Source of the DNA: Takashimella koratensis
Lineage: Eukaryota; Basidiomycota; Tremellomycetes; Trichosporonales; Tetragoniomycetaceae
Length of the DNA: 64,000 nt
Direction: 5' to 3'
Assembly (NCBI GenBank): GCA_003116875.1
Contig: BCKT01000012.1
Coordinates: forward strand, 1,112,094 to 1,176,093
The notes under the pieces are model-generated. The model did not search any database and was not told the DNA's origin. It worked only from the letters and a program-made list of their open reading frames with translations. This document shows, in pieces, positions 33,705 through 48,686 of the stretch. Positions within the stretch are counted from its first letter, which is position 1. Every line of letters starts with the position of its first letter. A program made the position numbers and the translations under genes.

Positions 33705-36489
33705 ATGGGAAACTGTTTTTCGGACTCGAACGTGGAGCAAGAGGTCCAACGACAGCGACTGGCCTTAGCAACTGCCGAGGATATCACTGGACAAGCGCCC
33801 CACCCTTCGGCGTACGGTCAGCCGATCTACGGGACTGTACCAGGAGACGCCTCCGCTTTCAACCATGTCCCGGTTGGACAGCAAGCTTATATCCCCGCTG
33901 GGATGACCGATGGGCAAGGAGCTGTTCCCATGCAACAGTTTGGGCAGCCTGTGGCAACTCAACCCGGAATGTCCTTTGGAGGACTGTCTCACGGAGCGGT
34001 GAACCCACTTCCGGGTGCGCCACCAATCCCTGGAATAGTCCAAGACACAACTGCAGACGATGCTATCCCCGTCATCAGCGGAAGCGGCCAAATCGCCAGA
34101 AAATCGGGCGAGGTGCTGGTGATCAGCTACGATCTTGGAACTACAGCTTGTACGTAGAGAAGAGCTTGAACCTGCTGATATTGCGTTAGCCGGCTGTGCA
34201 TACATGTACAGAGACGCGGACGGAAACATTGGGTTCGGTCCCGAATTTGTTGATCAGTGGCCGGGACAGGGTGCTCGAAGCCAAGGCAAGAATCCGTCGA
34301 TTCTGCTTTATAACCGAGAGTACGTTCCCATTTTTGTGATTGCTCACTTTGTGAAAGGGGACAGTGCCTTCCTGAATGGGGATTTGAATGTCTTGCCCCA
34401 AAGTTCTCTCCATCGCGCCTTGCAGCGTCGGGGATACACAAGGTGGAGTGGTACAAACGTGAGCCTCTCGCCATCATGACAGGTCTAATCTTCAAACCAG
34501 TCCATATCGATCCAGCGGGGGTTCCCCCGGAGCATCTCTCCGGGCCGACTCGTCGGCTTCCGCCAGGGGTCTCTGCTTGGCAGGTCTACACCGATTATCT
34601 TCAAAAGCTTCACACGGCAGCGACATACAGGCTTCAAACCAAACGTGGCACCGACCTGTTCCACCGGCTTACCGCTCAAGACCGTGTCCAGTATATTCTC
34701 ACCATTCCCGCGGCTTGGCAAAGTGAGTCAGGCTTTTCTAGACATATCCTGACCACCAGAGCCCTCAATCGTTGGAGAGCTTCGAAAGTGTGCTGTAAAA
34801 GCCGGGTTAATCAAAGATATACAGTCTGCGGCTCTGGACTTTTGTTCAGAGCCAGAGGCTAGTGCTCTGGAATGCGTAAGCTTCTCTCGATGGAGCACAG
34901 TGGCTCATTTCAGTACAACATTGCTCCCCAGTCACTTGCTTCCGGGGACCTCTTCTCCGTGATCGACGCTGGAGGAGGAACGGTGGTACGTGTCCTTGCT
35001 GGAAATTGAAAGGAATCACTGACTCATGGACTGCCAGGATTTCACCACGTATCAAGTTCTGAGCACGTACCCCGCTTTGGCAATGAAAGAGGTTGACGTC
35101 CGAGCCGATCGCTGTAAGTCCTGCAATGTTTAGTTCAAGACTGGGGTCACTGATTCAAAATGTCCTCAGGCTTGTACAGGGGCGCGACGTTTGTCGATCA
35201 AAGTTTTGAGGCTTTTCTACACAAAAAGCTTTCGAGTGCTTATCCTTCTCTATACGAGGAGCGCCATCTGATTCGAGGTACACAGGAGTTTTCCATGTCC
35301 ACGAAGCTCCTCTTTTCGGCCGCCGATCAGCAATCGGTATTCCTTCCCCTCAGTGACGGCGATGAATTTGACCAAGGCTGCATCGAGCTCCAATGGTACG
35401 TCATCGACGCTCGCTTGCAGTAGATACTGACTCTCAACGCAGGGCGGAGATTGAGCAGTGCTTCAAGCCTCACGTTGACAAGATCATAGAAGTTGCAAAG
35501 GCGCAAGTAAACACTAGTGTTGGAAGAAGCAAAGTCGTCTTTTGTTGCGGCGGATTCGGAAGTAACGACTATCTCCGCGGGCGACGTAAGGTGTATCGTT
35601 TATTCCACTGATAACCAATAGTTCAATACGAACTTGGAGGGATCCAGGTCTTACAACCAGGCGACAAGAGCGCGTACGTATTCCTGAGCTCTGATCGCTG
35701 ATCCTCTTCTCAGAGGTTCCAGAGCTGTCGCTTTAGGAGCCACCCGCTACGGAATCTTCCGCAATGTTCAAAGTCGGACTTGTGAGTCTTGAGGACATTT
35801 CACTGCTGACCCGAAGCGACCGCATGGTATGGTGTGAAAGCTTTCCGTATAATGTCACCGTCCGACAAAGCCATTCCTGGTGCCGCCCAACACACCTCCA
35901 TTGGAAACACTGGAAGGGAGATTTTGGACAACATATTTTCAGTCGTTCTGCCCATTGTAAGTGAACATAGCAACCATTCTGACGAGACAGGGAGAGAGCG
36001 TTGAGGATGACGAATGGAAAAGCTCTCAGTTCAACATTCAGATCTCGGACAACGCTCAAAACACACGCCAAGGCAAACTCTTGATTTATGAAACATCTCA
36101 ACCGCATAAACCGATGTTTATCGATGAACCTTGTAAGTGACCTTTAGGTGTTTGGTTTGGTGTTTTTTATGACACTCCTCCAGCTGTCAAGTTCATGTGT
36201 CAGATCGACGTGTACATTCCTCCGCACAGCCAAGGCAAAGCGGTGGTGTCTACGTCTGGCGAGGTCTTGCGCTCCTGTACGTTTCACTGCCGCTCTTGTG
36301 AATAATTTTTGACTGATTATCGTTCTCCGCAGACGGGGTTGTTGTGTTGCTGTCTTTGGGACGAGCGGACTTGCGAAGCCGCGTGTTGCTGGATGGCGTT
36401 GTGAGTTAGCGGATTGTTCTTGAGGGAGACGAGTCGCTAAATGTGTCTCGCAGGAAGCAGGTGGTGCTACTATCACATGGGAGAAATGA
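33705..36489 (+). CDS. HSPA12-like actin/Hsp70-fold ATPase with N-terminal lipidation motif
   Basis: Fifteen exons, 723 aa, all phases consistent (first 33705-34149, last 36454-36489). MGNCFS at the start fits N-myristoylation at Gly2 and palmitoylation at Cys4. Residues ~10-145 are a Pro/Gly/Gln-rich linker. The ATPase begins with ISYDLGTTASG (phosphate-1 loop), DQWPGQ, KNPSILLYNRE, EWGFECLAPK; then YILTIPAAWQ, LRKCAVKAGLI, LFSVIDAGGGT (phosphate-2), and VVFCCGGFGSNDYL (adenosine motif). No substrate-binding Hsp70 tail. This order matches the HSPA12 group, atypical cytosolic Hsp70 relatives expanded in fungi. It probably acts at the inner face of a membrane; partner unknown. The very high exon count is characteristic of old genes here. 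Confidence 0.85.
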
Positions 36490-36731
36490 GCTGTAGAGTT
36501 GTGACTGCCCTTTATACATGAATACGTTGTGGATGAACATGGCGGCAGCTTGAGCGGGCTGAGTCGATAAAAACTCGCCTTCCTGATGTAGTCCAGTGAG
36601 CTCTTACCGGAGAAGGAGCTGCCAATCAAACCATTTCAGATTAAAGCAGGCGTGCCTATCGGTGCATGAGCTATCAAAAAGCGAACTCGGTAAAGATGGA
36701 AAGGTAATGTGTACAGCAAGCTTCGAGCAGC

Positions 36732-37336
36732 TTAGACAAATGTTTTGGCGACCCCCTGCTTCCGGTCATACTTGGCGAGCAATGCCCCACACTTGCCACA
36801 ACGATGTTCAACGTCCTTGAAGCAATCAAAGGCGAAAGGAACCCACACGAACGCGCATGAAAAGATGCACAGAACGATTGCCCACGTTCTTAATGGCGTC
36901 AGCGCCGAGAACAAATGAGTACCTACTGGGCCCACGATCCAGTCACGTGGGTGGTATTGGTAACGCTCGGCGAGCTGCAGGAGGGGCAGAGCACGGTAGC
37001 GGGAGTCTTCCCCAGTGTCGACGGGGACGGCCATTTGCCTGCTCCTGGACCTGGAGGGGGAGCAGCTTGAGCCGGCTGAACCGGTTGAGGAGGGTAGACG
37101 GGCGGTGCAAACGCTACCGCCTGTTGCGGAGCCGGAGCAGGGTAAGCCGCCTGCATACCACCTGCAGGAGCCTGGTAAACAACAGGATAGGGAGCAGCTT
37201 GAACTTTGCCGTCGTAAGACAGCATCGCCTGGTACTGCCCCGGGGCTGCTATGTGGGTTGGTGCAAAAGCCGGAGCTTGCTGCGAGTAGGATTGGACCAC
37301 CCAGGTGGGAGGGGCTTGTTGATGAACAGTCGCCAT
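36732..37336 (-). CDS. LITAF-domain (SIMPLE-like) membrane-associated zinc protein
   Basis: Two coding exons (37336-36927, 36888-36732), 188 aa. The N-terminal ~110 residues are Pro/Gln/Ala-rich with PAPAPQQ and PPQPVQPAQAAPPP stretches. The C-terminal LITAF domain has CPSCSSP (CxxC knuckle 1), a hydrophobic stretch WAIVLCIFSCAFVWVPF that dips into the membrane, and HRCGKCGALL (HxCxxC knuckle 2). LITAF proteins bind membranes of late endosomes and act in cargo sorting; yeast and plant relatives are plasma-membrane linked. The ATG follows directly on an acceptor site, so there is probably a 5' UTR intron (donor GTAAGT at about 37386). The in-frame ATG at 37381 would lie inside that intron. Confidence 0.88.
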
Positions 37337-38542
37337 CTGTTTGGAGATCAGTACGGCTGGACTTGCTGGGACAAGTGACACTTACTGTCAAACTCGGCTT
37401 TGAAAAGGAGGTACGGGCGCCACTGCAACGGTCGAGAGGTGAAGATATAAGTATGTTGACAAGACAACGGCAGATGTGAGGTCTGGAACGATTCACTACT
37501 GTACGTACTGTGGGATGTATCAAAACAATGCTATCATTTTCCCTTTTGTCCAGACTCGGCGCTAGATCCTCCCGCCCTACACCATTCTATGTTTATGGCA
37601 TTGCTGAATGATTCACGCCTAAACGCTGACCGTACCTCTCTGCCTCGCTCGTTCGGGGTGCCTGCAAGTCTGCACGATTCCCGGAGCCTGTTCGCTTTGC
37701 TTGATGATCTGCAACCCTTGGAAAAAAGGCATGGAATTCCCAAATGTCACTGCCTACTGTGTGCGGAGAGAACAGCATGGGGAGGCTCAGGGTGTAGCTG
37801 GCGGACTACACGAGACTGTGTCCATCCATAAGAACGTGTGATGCGAGACACAAGCTACTGCGAGGCTCGGATGCGCAGCTCAGACCGTTGACCGCGATGT
37901 CCTTCTGATCCTGTATTCACGTTTTAGGGCGAAAGTCACACATGTTTCCAGAACATTACCATACCATTGGGCTGGAAGGATCGCCAGGAAGCTGTGTCTA
38001 TCGTAAGGCGTACTAAAGTAGGGCTGCCTCATCCCTGCTCTTGGAGCTGGAGGATGGGTGTGTTACCTGCCTCACTTAATCCCTGTTCCGTTTTCGTATG
38101 CCACTCGCGAATGATGCAGGTGCCGGCACCGCGAATCATTCAGCGGATTGATTCAGCCGGTCATTCAAACTAAAAAAATCCCCTACTGCTAGGGCCTGAA
38201 AAGATTTCACAAACCTGTTCTTGAACCACCCGCCCCCTTCTCCCTTGTGCCGCCTGAAAATCACAGGACTTGCCGGCTTCCTGCGCGAAGACCGCGCCTG
38301 GGCAAAGCGTGTCTGAGTTCCCTGGCGTAGAGACGTGCCCTTCGACGACCGAAGGGAAGCGAGAGGCTTCCAGATCATGGTAGAGCTCGCGGGATGGCGT
38401 GTTTACACAAGGTCTCGCGGTCTCCTACGCCCTACTACTAGAAATTTGTAGTACATATTCAACACTCTTGGAGCTGCAGCCGCCCATCGGTACAAATTAT
38501 CATTTCCACAGTTCAAGTCAAACCGGAACAACTGTCCCTTCC
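37337..38542. other. Gene-free stretch between LITAF gene and transcription factor
   Basis: About 1.2 kb. The 37337-37480 part is the upstream/5' UTR of the LITAF gene. 37560-38400 has only short frames without domains on either strand, and no tRNA fold was recognised. 38400-38542 is the 3' flank of the Zn2Cys6 gene. Confidence 0.5.
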
Positions 38543-41240
38543 TCAAAGGACATTCAAATCGCCACCCTGGATGAGTTGCGTCCAATCAAACTCGGGCGCG
38601 CAGTCCAACAGCTGTCTCAATAGCTCCTGACTCGCGGCGCTGCTAGGGGAGTCTGCCGCCTCCGGTAAGAACTCGTTGACTTGCAAGGCCACAAGATCTC
38701 CCGCTTTGGCGGTGAGTCCGATGTTCAGGCTCGCCACTTTTTGGTCGATGTTGGACTGTTCCCACGTCAGTGTGTGATCAGGATCCTAGCTCACAGAGGT
38801 ATCTTCTGTAGCACTCTGATCATCTGCGTCGACCATGCCCAGAAGCGTGCGAGCGTACGGGATCAAGTCCATGACAGCTTCGAGCCCGTTCCTGCCTCTG
38901 ATCAGTAGTTGCCTCCGAGGGGCACAGCGTTGTCGCTCACCGGAGGTCGTCTCGCACCGCGCTGGCGGTGAAGCTTCGACCAGACTTGTCTGTGAAGGCT
39001 GCAGTGTGAATTCCTGCCTGTGACAGCCTCCCACAAAACCGAGCAGCAAACATCCAGGACCAAATCGTGTAGCGGTCGATCGTGCGCCACCTAAAAGTGT
39101 CAATGCAGATCAGGCAGATGCTTACTGTTCGAGTAAGTCCTCGGACGCGTATTGCGAAATGCGTCGGGCTTCTGCAGCCGCGTCTGTGGAGAACGTCAAG
39201 AGCTACTCGCAGCGTGACTTACTCGTAAGGACGGGTGCTACACCGATGATGAGGCGTGTCGATGGGGAGAACTCGGATGGAAGGTTGGGAGTAGCAATGG
39301 CTAAGTCAAACAATATCTATATGTCGTTAGCTCGCAGCAACGTACTCGTACTCACTATCTGGGCTGTGCACAGCATTGCAGTGAGAGCTGACGGAGCTGT
39401 CAGGAAAGGGAACCAAAATGATATACACCTACCCATCCTCTCCCACTCGGGAAGATTGCTGAAAAAGACATCGTCCAGGCTTGTCGCGAATATATCCGTC
39501 GCGTTCATCGACTCTTGGACCTCGAGGTTGTAGACGAGGAGACTGCTACCGTCAATGTCCGTGCTTGATCTACGAAAAAGCGCTTGAATCCGTCCTAGTA
39601 GTGAGCCCGCTTTGATATATCGGCCGAATCCGCTGCAAGGATGTCAGTAAAGTCCACCAAGTGGCAAGTGAGAAACTTCTTACTCGAGGTTCTCGTGATT
39701 GAAGTACAGCTCACTGTGGCTCAGTTGCTGTGTATGCTCTGCAATTGCTCTGTACTAGGGAGTATCAGCCTCGATCTGTGTTTGAAACTCACGGTTGACT
39801 TATCCAGCTTACGATTTGGAGGGAGGCGAAGTGTTATGATCGAATCGTCCAATGCACTTGCTGAATAACGAGGTGCACCGCTCATTCTAGGAAGTTCAGC
39901 TCACTCCACTGGACGACTCACACTTGGCGGTACCAGCTGTATACCAGCCAGAACAGACGGGCTTCGTAGTCGTGGGGCCCCTTGCGTTCGGCGCTGGAGA
40001 AGAAATACCCTCCAGATAGCGTTGGTGCGCTTTGCGGAAGATAAAGGCCGCTCGCCATACACCAGCCTAGGGCCTCTACACTCAAGCGGTAAGTCTGAAA
40101 CCAGTTTCCTTGGTTGACGTGAAAGTCCCATAAAATCGTTATCGCTGAAGGAATCAGATGCGACTTTATCGACTGACTCACCTAAGATAAGGTCCATATT
40201 AGGCATCTGTTGCTCGAGCGCTTCGTCGATGGTGGCCCGTGCCGATCGAGCATACTGTGCAGCGAGTTGTGGATTACTGTCTTCTGGGTCATACTTGACC
40301 AGTGCAACCGCACTCATCCCCTGAAGAACGGCGCGTTGAGGAAGGTCTATTGCGACTTTGCCTCTAAAAGCTTTCGAGAACCCCTAGCACTTTAGCGTAG
40401 TCCAAGGCTGACCACTCACTTCAACATTGATGACGTGGCGGAAAATTGGTGATACGATGAAGAACTTGAGTACCAATAGCTCGGTTGGAGCCTCATAGGT
40501 GAGGTGGTGAAAGTCTTATAAGCTGTCAGCGTCGCCGAAGCGCAAGAGGGAGATATTCACCGTTGGCCGGTTCCTGGAACGTCAGCGTCAGAATAGACAA
40601 GTGCTGGGGCTCTCACCGAGGATGGGCGCTCCTCTTTGGGAAGAGTTGAGTCATTGCTATGATCCGTTGGGGATCGCAATGTTCGCCAAGAGTCAGACTC
40701 TGTGTTAATCTTACGCTTCGAGGTCTATCATGTTTTCGTGAGTCATCGTGAGAGCATTCATGCACTGAGTGGGTCAGTCTCGTGAATGTGGTGATTCCTC
40801 AGGGCACTAACCTCACTGTATTTGGACTGCGGATATCTACACGTCCTGCGTTCGAGGTCAATGAACAATGTACTAGTCAACCAAGCTTGTGATGCTCACC
40901 ATTCACACCACAGGTATCTGCTAGGTCTCTTTTGATACATTGATCACATGGATACTTGGGGTCTTCTTCGCCAGACGCGCCTGAAAAGGAAATCTCGTTA
41001 GATGATGCTCAAGAGGAGAACGTGGCGAGATGCGGACGTACTACACTGTATCGCGCGTCGTCAAGGTGTATTCAGAGTCGTATTGAACCAAACGTACTCA
41101 CCGCTCGCTTTTTGACATGGCACTGAGTTGTGATCAGCATGTCACCTTGTCTAGGCCGGCCTCACCGTGTCGCAAGTCTTCCTCTCTCTCACGCCTTCAC
41201 CAAGCTTGAGCATATTGGGTTTCTGGTTGGGGTTCGCCAT
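38543..41240 (-). CDS. Zn2Cys6 fungal-specific transcription factor
   Basis: About 20 exons, about 618 aa. The binuclear cluster is KTCDTCHVKKRAC...PCDQCIKRDLADTCGVN, i.e. C-x2-C-x6-C, an unusual ten-residue loop (SASGEEDPKY P), then C-x2-C-x8-C. The third zinc Cys is encoded by a 4-nt exon at 41042-41045; without it the frame breaks. The rest is helical, with ALVKYDPEDS, ITILWDFHVNQGNWFQTYRLSVEALGW and a C-terminal acidic/hydrophobic end (DCAPEFDWTQLIQGG) that could activate transcription. It diverges from the GH51 gene with 715 nt between starts, so it may regulate that gene and the downstream cluster. The start at 41240 is the ATG nearest the zinc finger; one more in-frame ATG lies upstream at 41477. 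Confidence 0.83.
41042..41045 (-). other. 4-nt microexon in the Zn2Cys6 gene
   Basis: Reads TGTA between an acceptor (GATACAG) and a donor (GTACGT). Flanking introns are 41046-41095 and a second one ending in TTTTCAG at about 40983. It supplies the third zinc-binding Cys plus the first base of the next codon. Skipping it gives a frame shift, and no alternative splice restores the C-x6-C spacing. Confidence 0.7.
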
Positions 41241-41955
41241 TATGCTCGAGGTCAAGAAGAGATGCTTGGGTTTCACCAACATCGCTGGGAGGAGATCTCT
41301 GGCTATAGCGTTCCAGACGCGCAATCCCTGACCGCCAACCCCGGACCCTTGACGTAACCATTGCTCAGGAGTTCCGCCTTTCAGCGGAATCAATTTAAGG
41401 GTCGCATGTGGGGTGTTTGCTGGTTCCGTAAGCATGTTAGCGCCCGGCGATCTTCTCTTCTTCCCACGGTGGATCATTTCTGCCCCACCGCTGCACCCTC
41501 CTGTCGTGTCCAGTCAATATTGACCAAGAACCGTTCAGTTCTCCGTTTCCGATCAAGGTGGGTGTCTCATAGGACAAGTAGGTTGTGAAGTTGCCGTTGG
41601 AAGAAGTGTCGACGATCGTGAGTACTCCCATCCTTTTCTCACGCCAATCTGGGAGAAGCCTGCGCAACACAGGCAATCCGGCGCAGAATAAATCTGCTCT
41701 ATCTCGGGGGCTCAACCGAGCGCCTTCGGCGCTAATATGCGAGCTGCCATCAGCGCAGGTGGACCGGAGATGAAACAGCCTGTTGGTGTGACCAAGGCGA
41801 AGATGCTGCGGACAGACGGTTGTTCAAGTCACGTGATAGGGTGTTAGTCGGCAAAACCCGGTGTCCGACGCCGGGTGGTCTACCTTCCACCGAATGTCCC
41901 GTCGTGATTTAGATTGACTGGCTCGTCGTCCAGGGGAGTAACATCGACAGCGACA
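41241..41955 (+). promoter_or_regulatory. Divergent promoter TF / GH51 with inverted CCGG pair
   Basis: 715 nt between start codons. CCCGG at 41857-41861 and CCGGG at 41871-41875 form an inverted repeat with a 9-base spacer, about 80 nt upstream of the GH51 start; inverted CCGG/CGG pairs are classic Zn2Cys6 sites. An ACGTGA motif lies at about 41831-41836. Frames at 41361-41773 show no domain. Confidence 0.45.
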
Positions 41956-44096
<2,141 letters not shown>

Positions 44097-44337
44097 TGGC
44101 TCAATTGCCGCAACGTGGTGAGATGTGACATTGTTTGAAGATGTAATGAATGTTAGTTATTTGTCACATACTTCTGGGCCGAGCTGCGCCGTGCACGGCT
44201 CGACTGCACAGAAGACTCCAATGTGCGTAGCATTTGGCCCAAGATCACCTATGTATTGTCACAGAGACGTCACAGAAGAAAGAGCTGCACAATTGTTTTG
44301 AATTATATGGTAATGACCTTGATACACCGTCGAACTC

Positions 44338-46281
44338 TCAGCAAGTGTACGTAAGGTTGAAGTTCATCGAAGGGATCCCCGTGTAGTTCGCGGCAACATA
44401 GTAGGTGACTGTCCATACTAAGATCAAATCAGTACAGATACACAGATCACCACTCACCATTAGTGCCGGATAGGGCGAGGTCACCGTACTGTCCCAAAGT
44501 CACGGTGTCGTTGAGACCTTGACTAGTGATGGACACATTCAAACATGGGAGGTTGTTGAAACCGTTCATCTGCTTGTCAGGAGCCGACAAAGGTGTGTAC
44601 TCACATTCTGCCCAGACTGCCAGAACGGAGGAGGGATATCTGCGATGTAATACGTGAAGACGTCGGTTCCAGCTTGAGTCGTATTGGGGTATTGAATTGA
44701 AATCTGGCCGGGGGTCACCGTGGCGTTGATTGTCGAGGCAGTGGAGTCCAACATGAACCAGGAGACGAAAGGACGCTCAGCGAGGGAAGTGTTTCCTGAC
44801 TTCCAGTGAGTAATCATAGGGGTAAACTGACTGCCACGGTTGTACAGCTCTGCGACTTGCTGCCCGCCCGCCATGAGGTTCTCGGTGACCCAGGCGGTGT
44901 TAAAACGAGTTGTGTCGTTGTCGAGAGAAACTCTGATACCTCGGGTGAAGTACCTGCCTTCGGGGGGAACGTACGCTTTCAAGTTGTCGATACGCTCTTG
45001 GCCGATGGTGTCGCGAAGAGTGCTGCCTAAAAGAGCAAAGGCTGCGCCTTGACGAATGTCGTACTCGGTCGACTCGATAGCAATGGTCGCGACAGGGGAA
45101 ATCTCTCGGCCGAGGAGAAGCCAGAACCAGAGTGTGATAATGGCATCGTCGTATAACATGTTTCGGGCGTATGCTCGGTCGTACGGCCCGACCATGTTCT
45201 TGAGGTTCCTGAGAGGTCAGCACTGTGGCCTTGTGAGGCATTACCTGTTATAGTGAACCGCAATGTCATCCCAGAGGTGCTGGAGGATGTACGTGCCCAG
45301 TCGGGGAAGGGAGGAGTTGGAAGGTGCATGCCTGATCCACTGACAAAGTCCCAGGACATCCATGCCATAGTATGCTGAGTCTTAGCAGCAGGCGTGTTTC
45401 TCACTTACTCGGGGCGTTGTATTCTCCCAAGGTGTTGTAACCCTCGGCAGTGAACAAGTCATAGACTTCCTGGGCGTAGGTGTTGCCGGCGTTGGTGAGG
45501 TTCTGGTCGCCAAGCCTGTTCCCTACCCATTCGACGACGAGAGCACGTCCGATCGCCGGGTTAGAGTACGCAGTAACAAGATTGTCGCCGTCATAACCAA
45601 CTCTTGTCATGAGCATGCGTGCCGCCCTGTACGTTGACTTGACAATCTTGTCTACCAGGTTGGCAGGCAGAAGATGTTCGTACTCTTCGACGATCTGGAC
45701 AAACTGGAGACCGACAAAGTATGCCCAGTTTGGGTCGTACGTGTTCTGGTGTCAGCCCAATCATCACTGTGAGCCTACATAGATGGACGCCGGGTACGTC
45801 ACGGGGTTCGGCGGCGGGATGTCACTGGCAAGTTTGTAGTCCCAGAAGAACGCCGTTCCGTTGTCTGCCGGATTGGTGAACTGAAGTGAGATACTTCCAA
45901 GTCAGCCTTTGACGCATCGTCCACCTACATGTTCTCGATCGCCCAAATTGCGTTCTGCAGATCCTGACCGTTGTTCCCGTTACGGGCAAGCAGACCAATG
46001 GTGTACCAGGCAGTGAAGCGAGTGCTAGTGTGTCCCTTGGACGGTCAGAAGGTGACTTGCTGCGCACTCACGTCGTCGTCATCACTTGCAATGTAGCCGG
46101 TTGACGGTTCCCAGGTCCAGTCGTTGATGGTCATCGAGGCCTCAAACAATTGTTGGTCCAAGGTCGACATGTTGATAGGTGCAAGACCCCTGGGCATCAG
46201 GGTGGGGCCGCTGAAGGCCAAGCGGCCCACAGCCAGGCAGGTGAGAAAGACGGAGAGCTTGCGCAACATGGTGCTGGGCAT
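44338..46281 (-). CDS. Secreted protein of unknown family, probable alpha/alpha-toroid enzyme
   Basis: About ten exons, roughly 540 aa. Signal peptide at the N-terminus (LRKLSVFLTCLAVGRLAFSG). The body is a string of helical motifs such as TRFTAWYTIGLLARNGN, DPNWAYFVGLQFVQIVEEYEH, GEYNAPTYYGMDVLGLCQWI, LWDDIAVHYNRNLKNMVGPYDRAY and LYDDAIITLWFWLLLG, a pattern of (alpha/alpha)n barrels found in glycosidases, lyases and related fungal proteins. I recall EYN(S/A)PTYYG and GP(Y/W)DR(A/S)Y as conserved in uncharacterised fungal secreted proteins. A beta-rich C-terminus with several NxT sites ends in NLTYTC. It diverges from the GH1 gene with 227 nt between starts, which suggests co-regulation and a role in glycan breakdown outside the cell. 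Start could be 46281 or 46269. Confidence 0.7.
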
Positions 46282-46508
46282 GGTGATGGGTCACCTGTAC
46301 CATAGAGTCTTATATATCATTGCTAGCTCTCCCGTCATATCCGAGTGCCGGCCGGTGACGCTACCCGTACGGGCCGTGTCCCAAAAAAGCACTCACCGTT
46401 AGTCTCCGGATGCATTCAGGGACTGCCGGCCATTGTGCCGGGTCCCGAACGCGATGGGAGAAATTTCGATAAGCTCTTGCCCAACTTGACACCTCAACGT
46501 TGCGAAGA
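46282..46508 (+). promoter_or_regulatory. Short divergent promoter with inverted CCGG pair
   Basis: 227 nt serving the secreted protein (-) and GH1 (+). Contains GCCGGCCGGTG at 46347-46357, CTCCGGA at 46414-46420, and an inverted repeat CCGGC (46426-46430), CATTGT, GCCGG (46437-46441). On the minus side CTTATATATCATT at 46310-46322 (forward) reads AATGATATATAAG, a TATA element about 30 nt before the start. Confidence 0.5.
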
Positions 46509-48389
<1,881 letters not shown>

Positions 48390-48686
48390 ATTTCCCGTAC
48401 TATTTTTATCTCTCCTCTGATGCATAGAATGTCCGCAGCGGCTTGACCCGGCGAAATCCGGGCAGAGTGGCCACATGACTCATTGTACGCTACCGGCAGG
48501 TTCACCGGTTGCCCCGGACACTTATCTGTTTTTCGCCTTCCCCACCGTCGTCCTCCCACCAACTCATCGATATTCCGGCAATCCATGCGGAGTCATCCGC
48601 CAGCTGGTCCGCCATAAGAGCGGCCCGAATCCTTCACATCCCCCCTTTTCCTTCTCTCACAATCAACTCTTCCTTCTCTGCCAAGT
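48390..48686 (+). promoter_or_regulatory. Sugar-transporter promoter with clustered CCGG pairs
   Basis: CCCGG (48447-48451), six bases, CCGGG (48458-48462) forms a clean inverted repeat. Downstream CCGG recurs at 48493-48496, 48505-48508 and 48514-48517. The rest is a CT-rich leader to the ATG at 48687. No TATA box is obvious. Confidence 0.5.

Noticed and set aside
37967..38623. Possible gene in the 37.5-38.5 kb gap
   Set aside because: Only frames of 60-80 residues with no motif and no splice-consistent joins; kept as intergenic.
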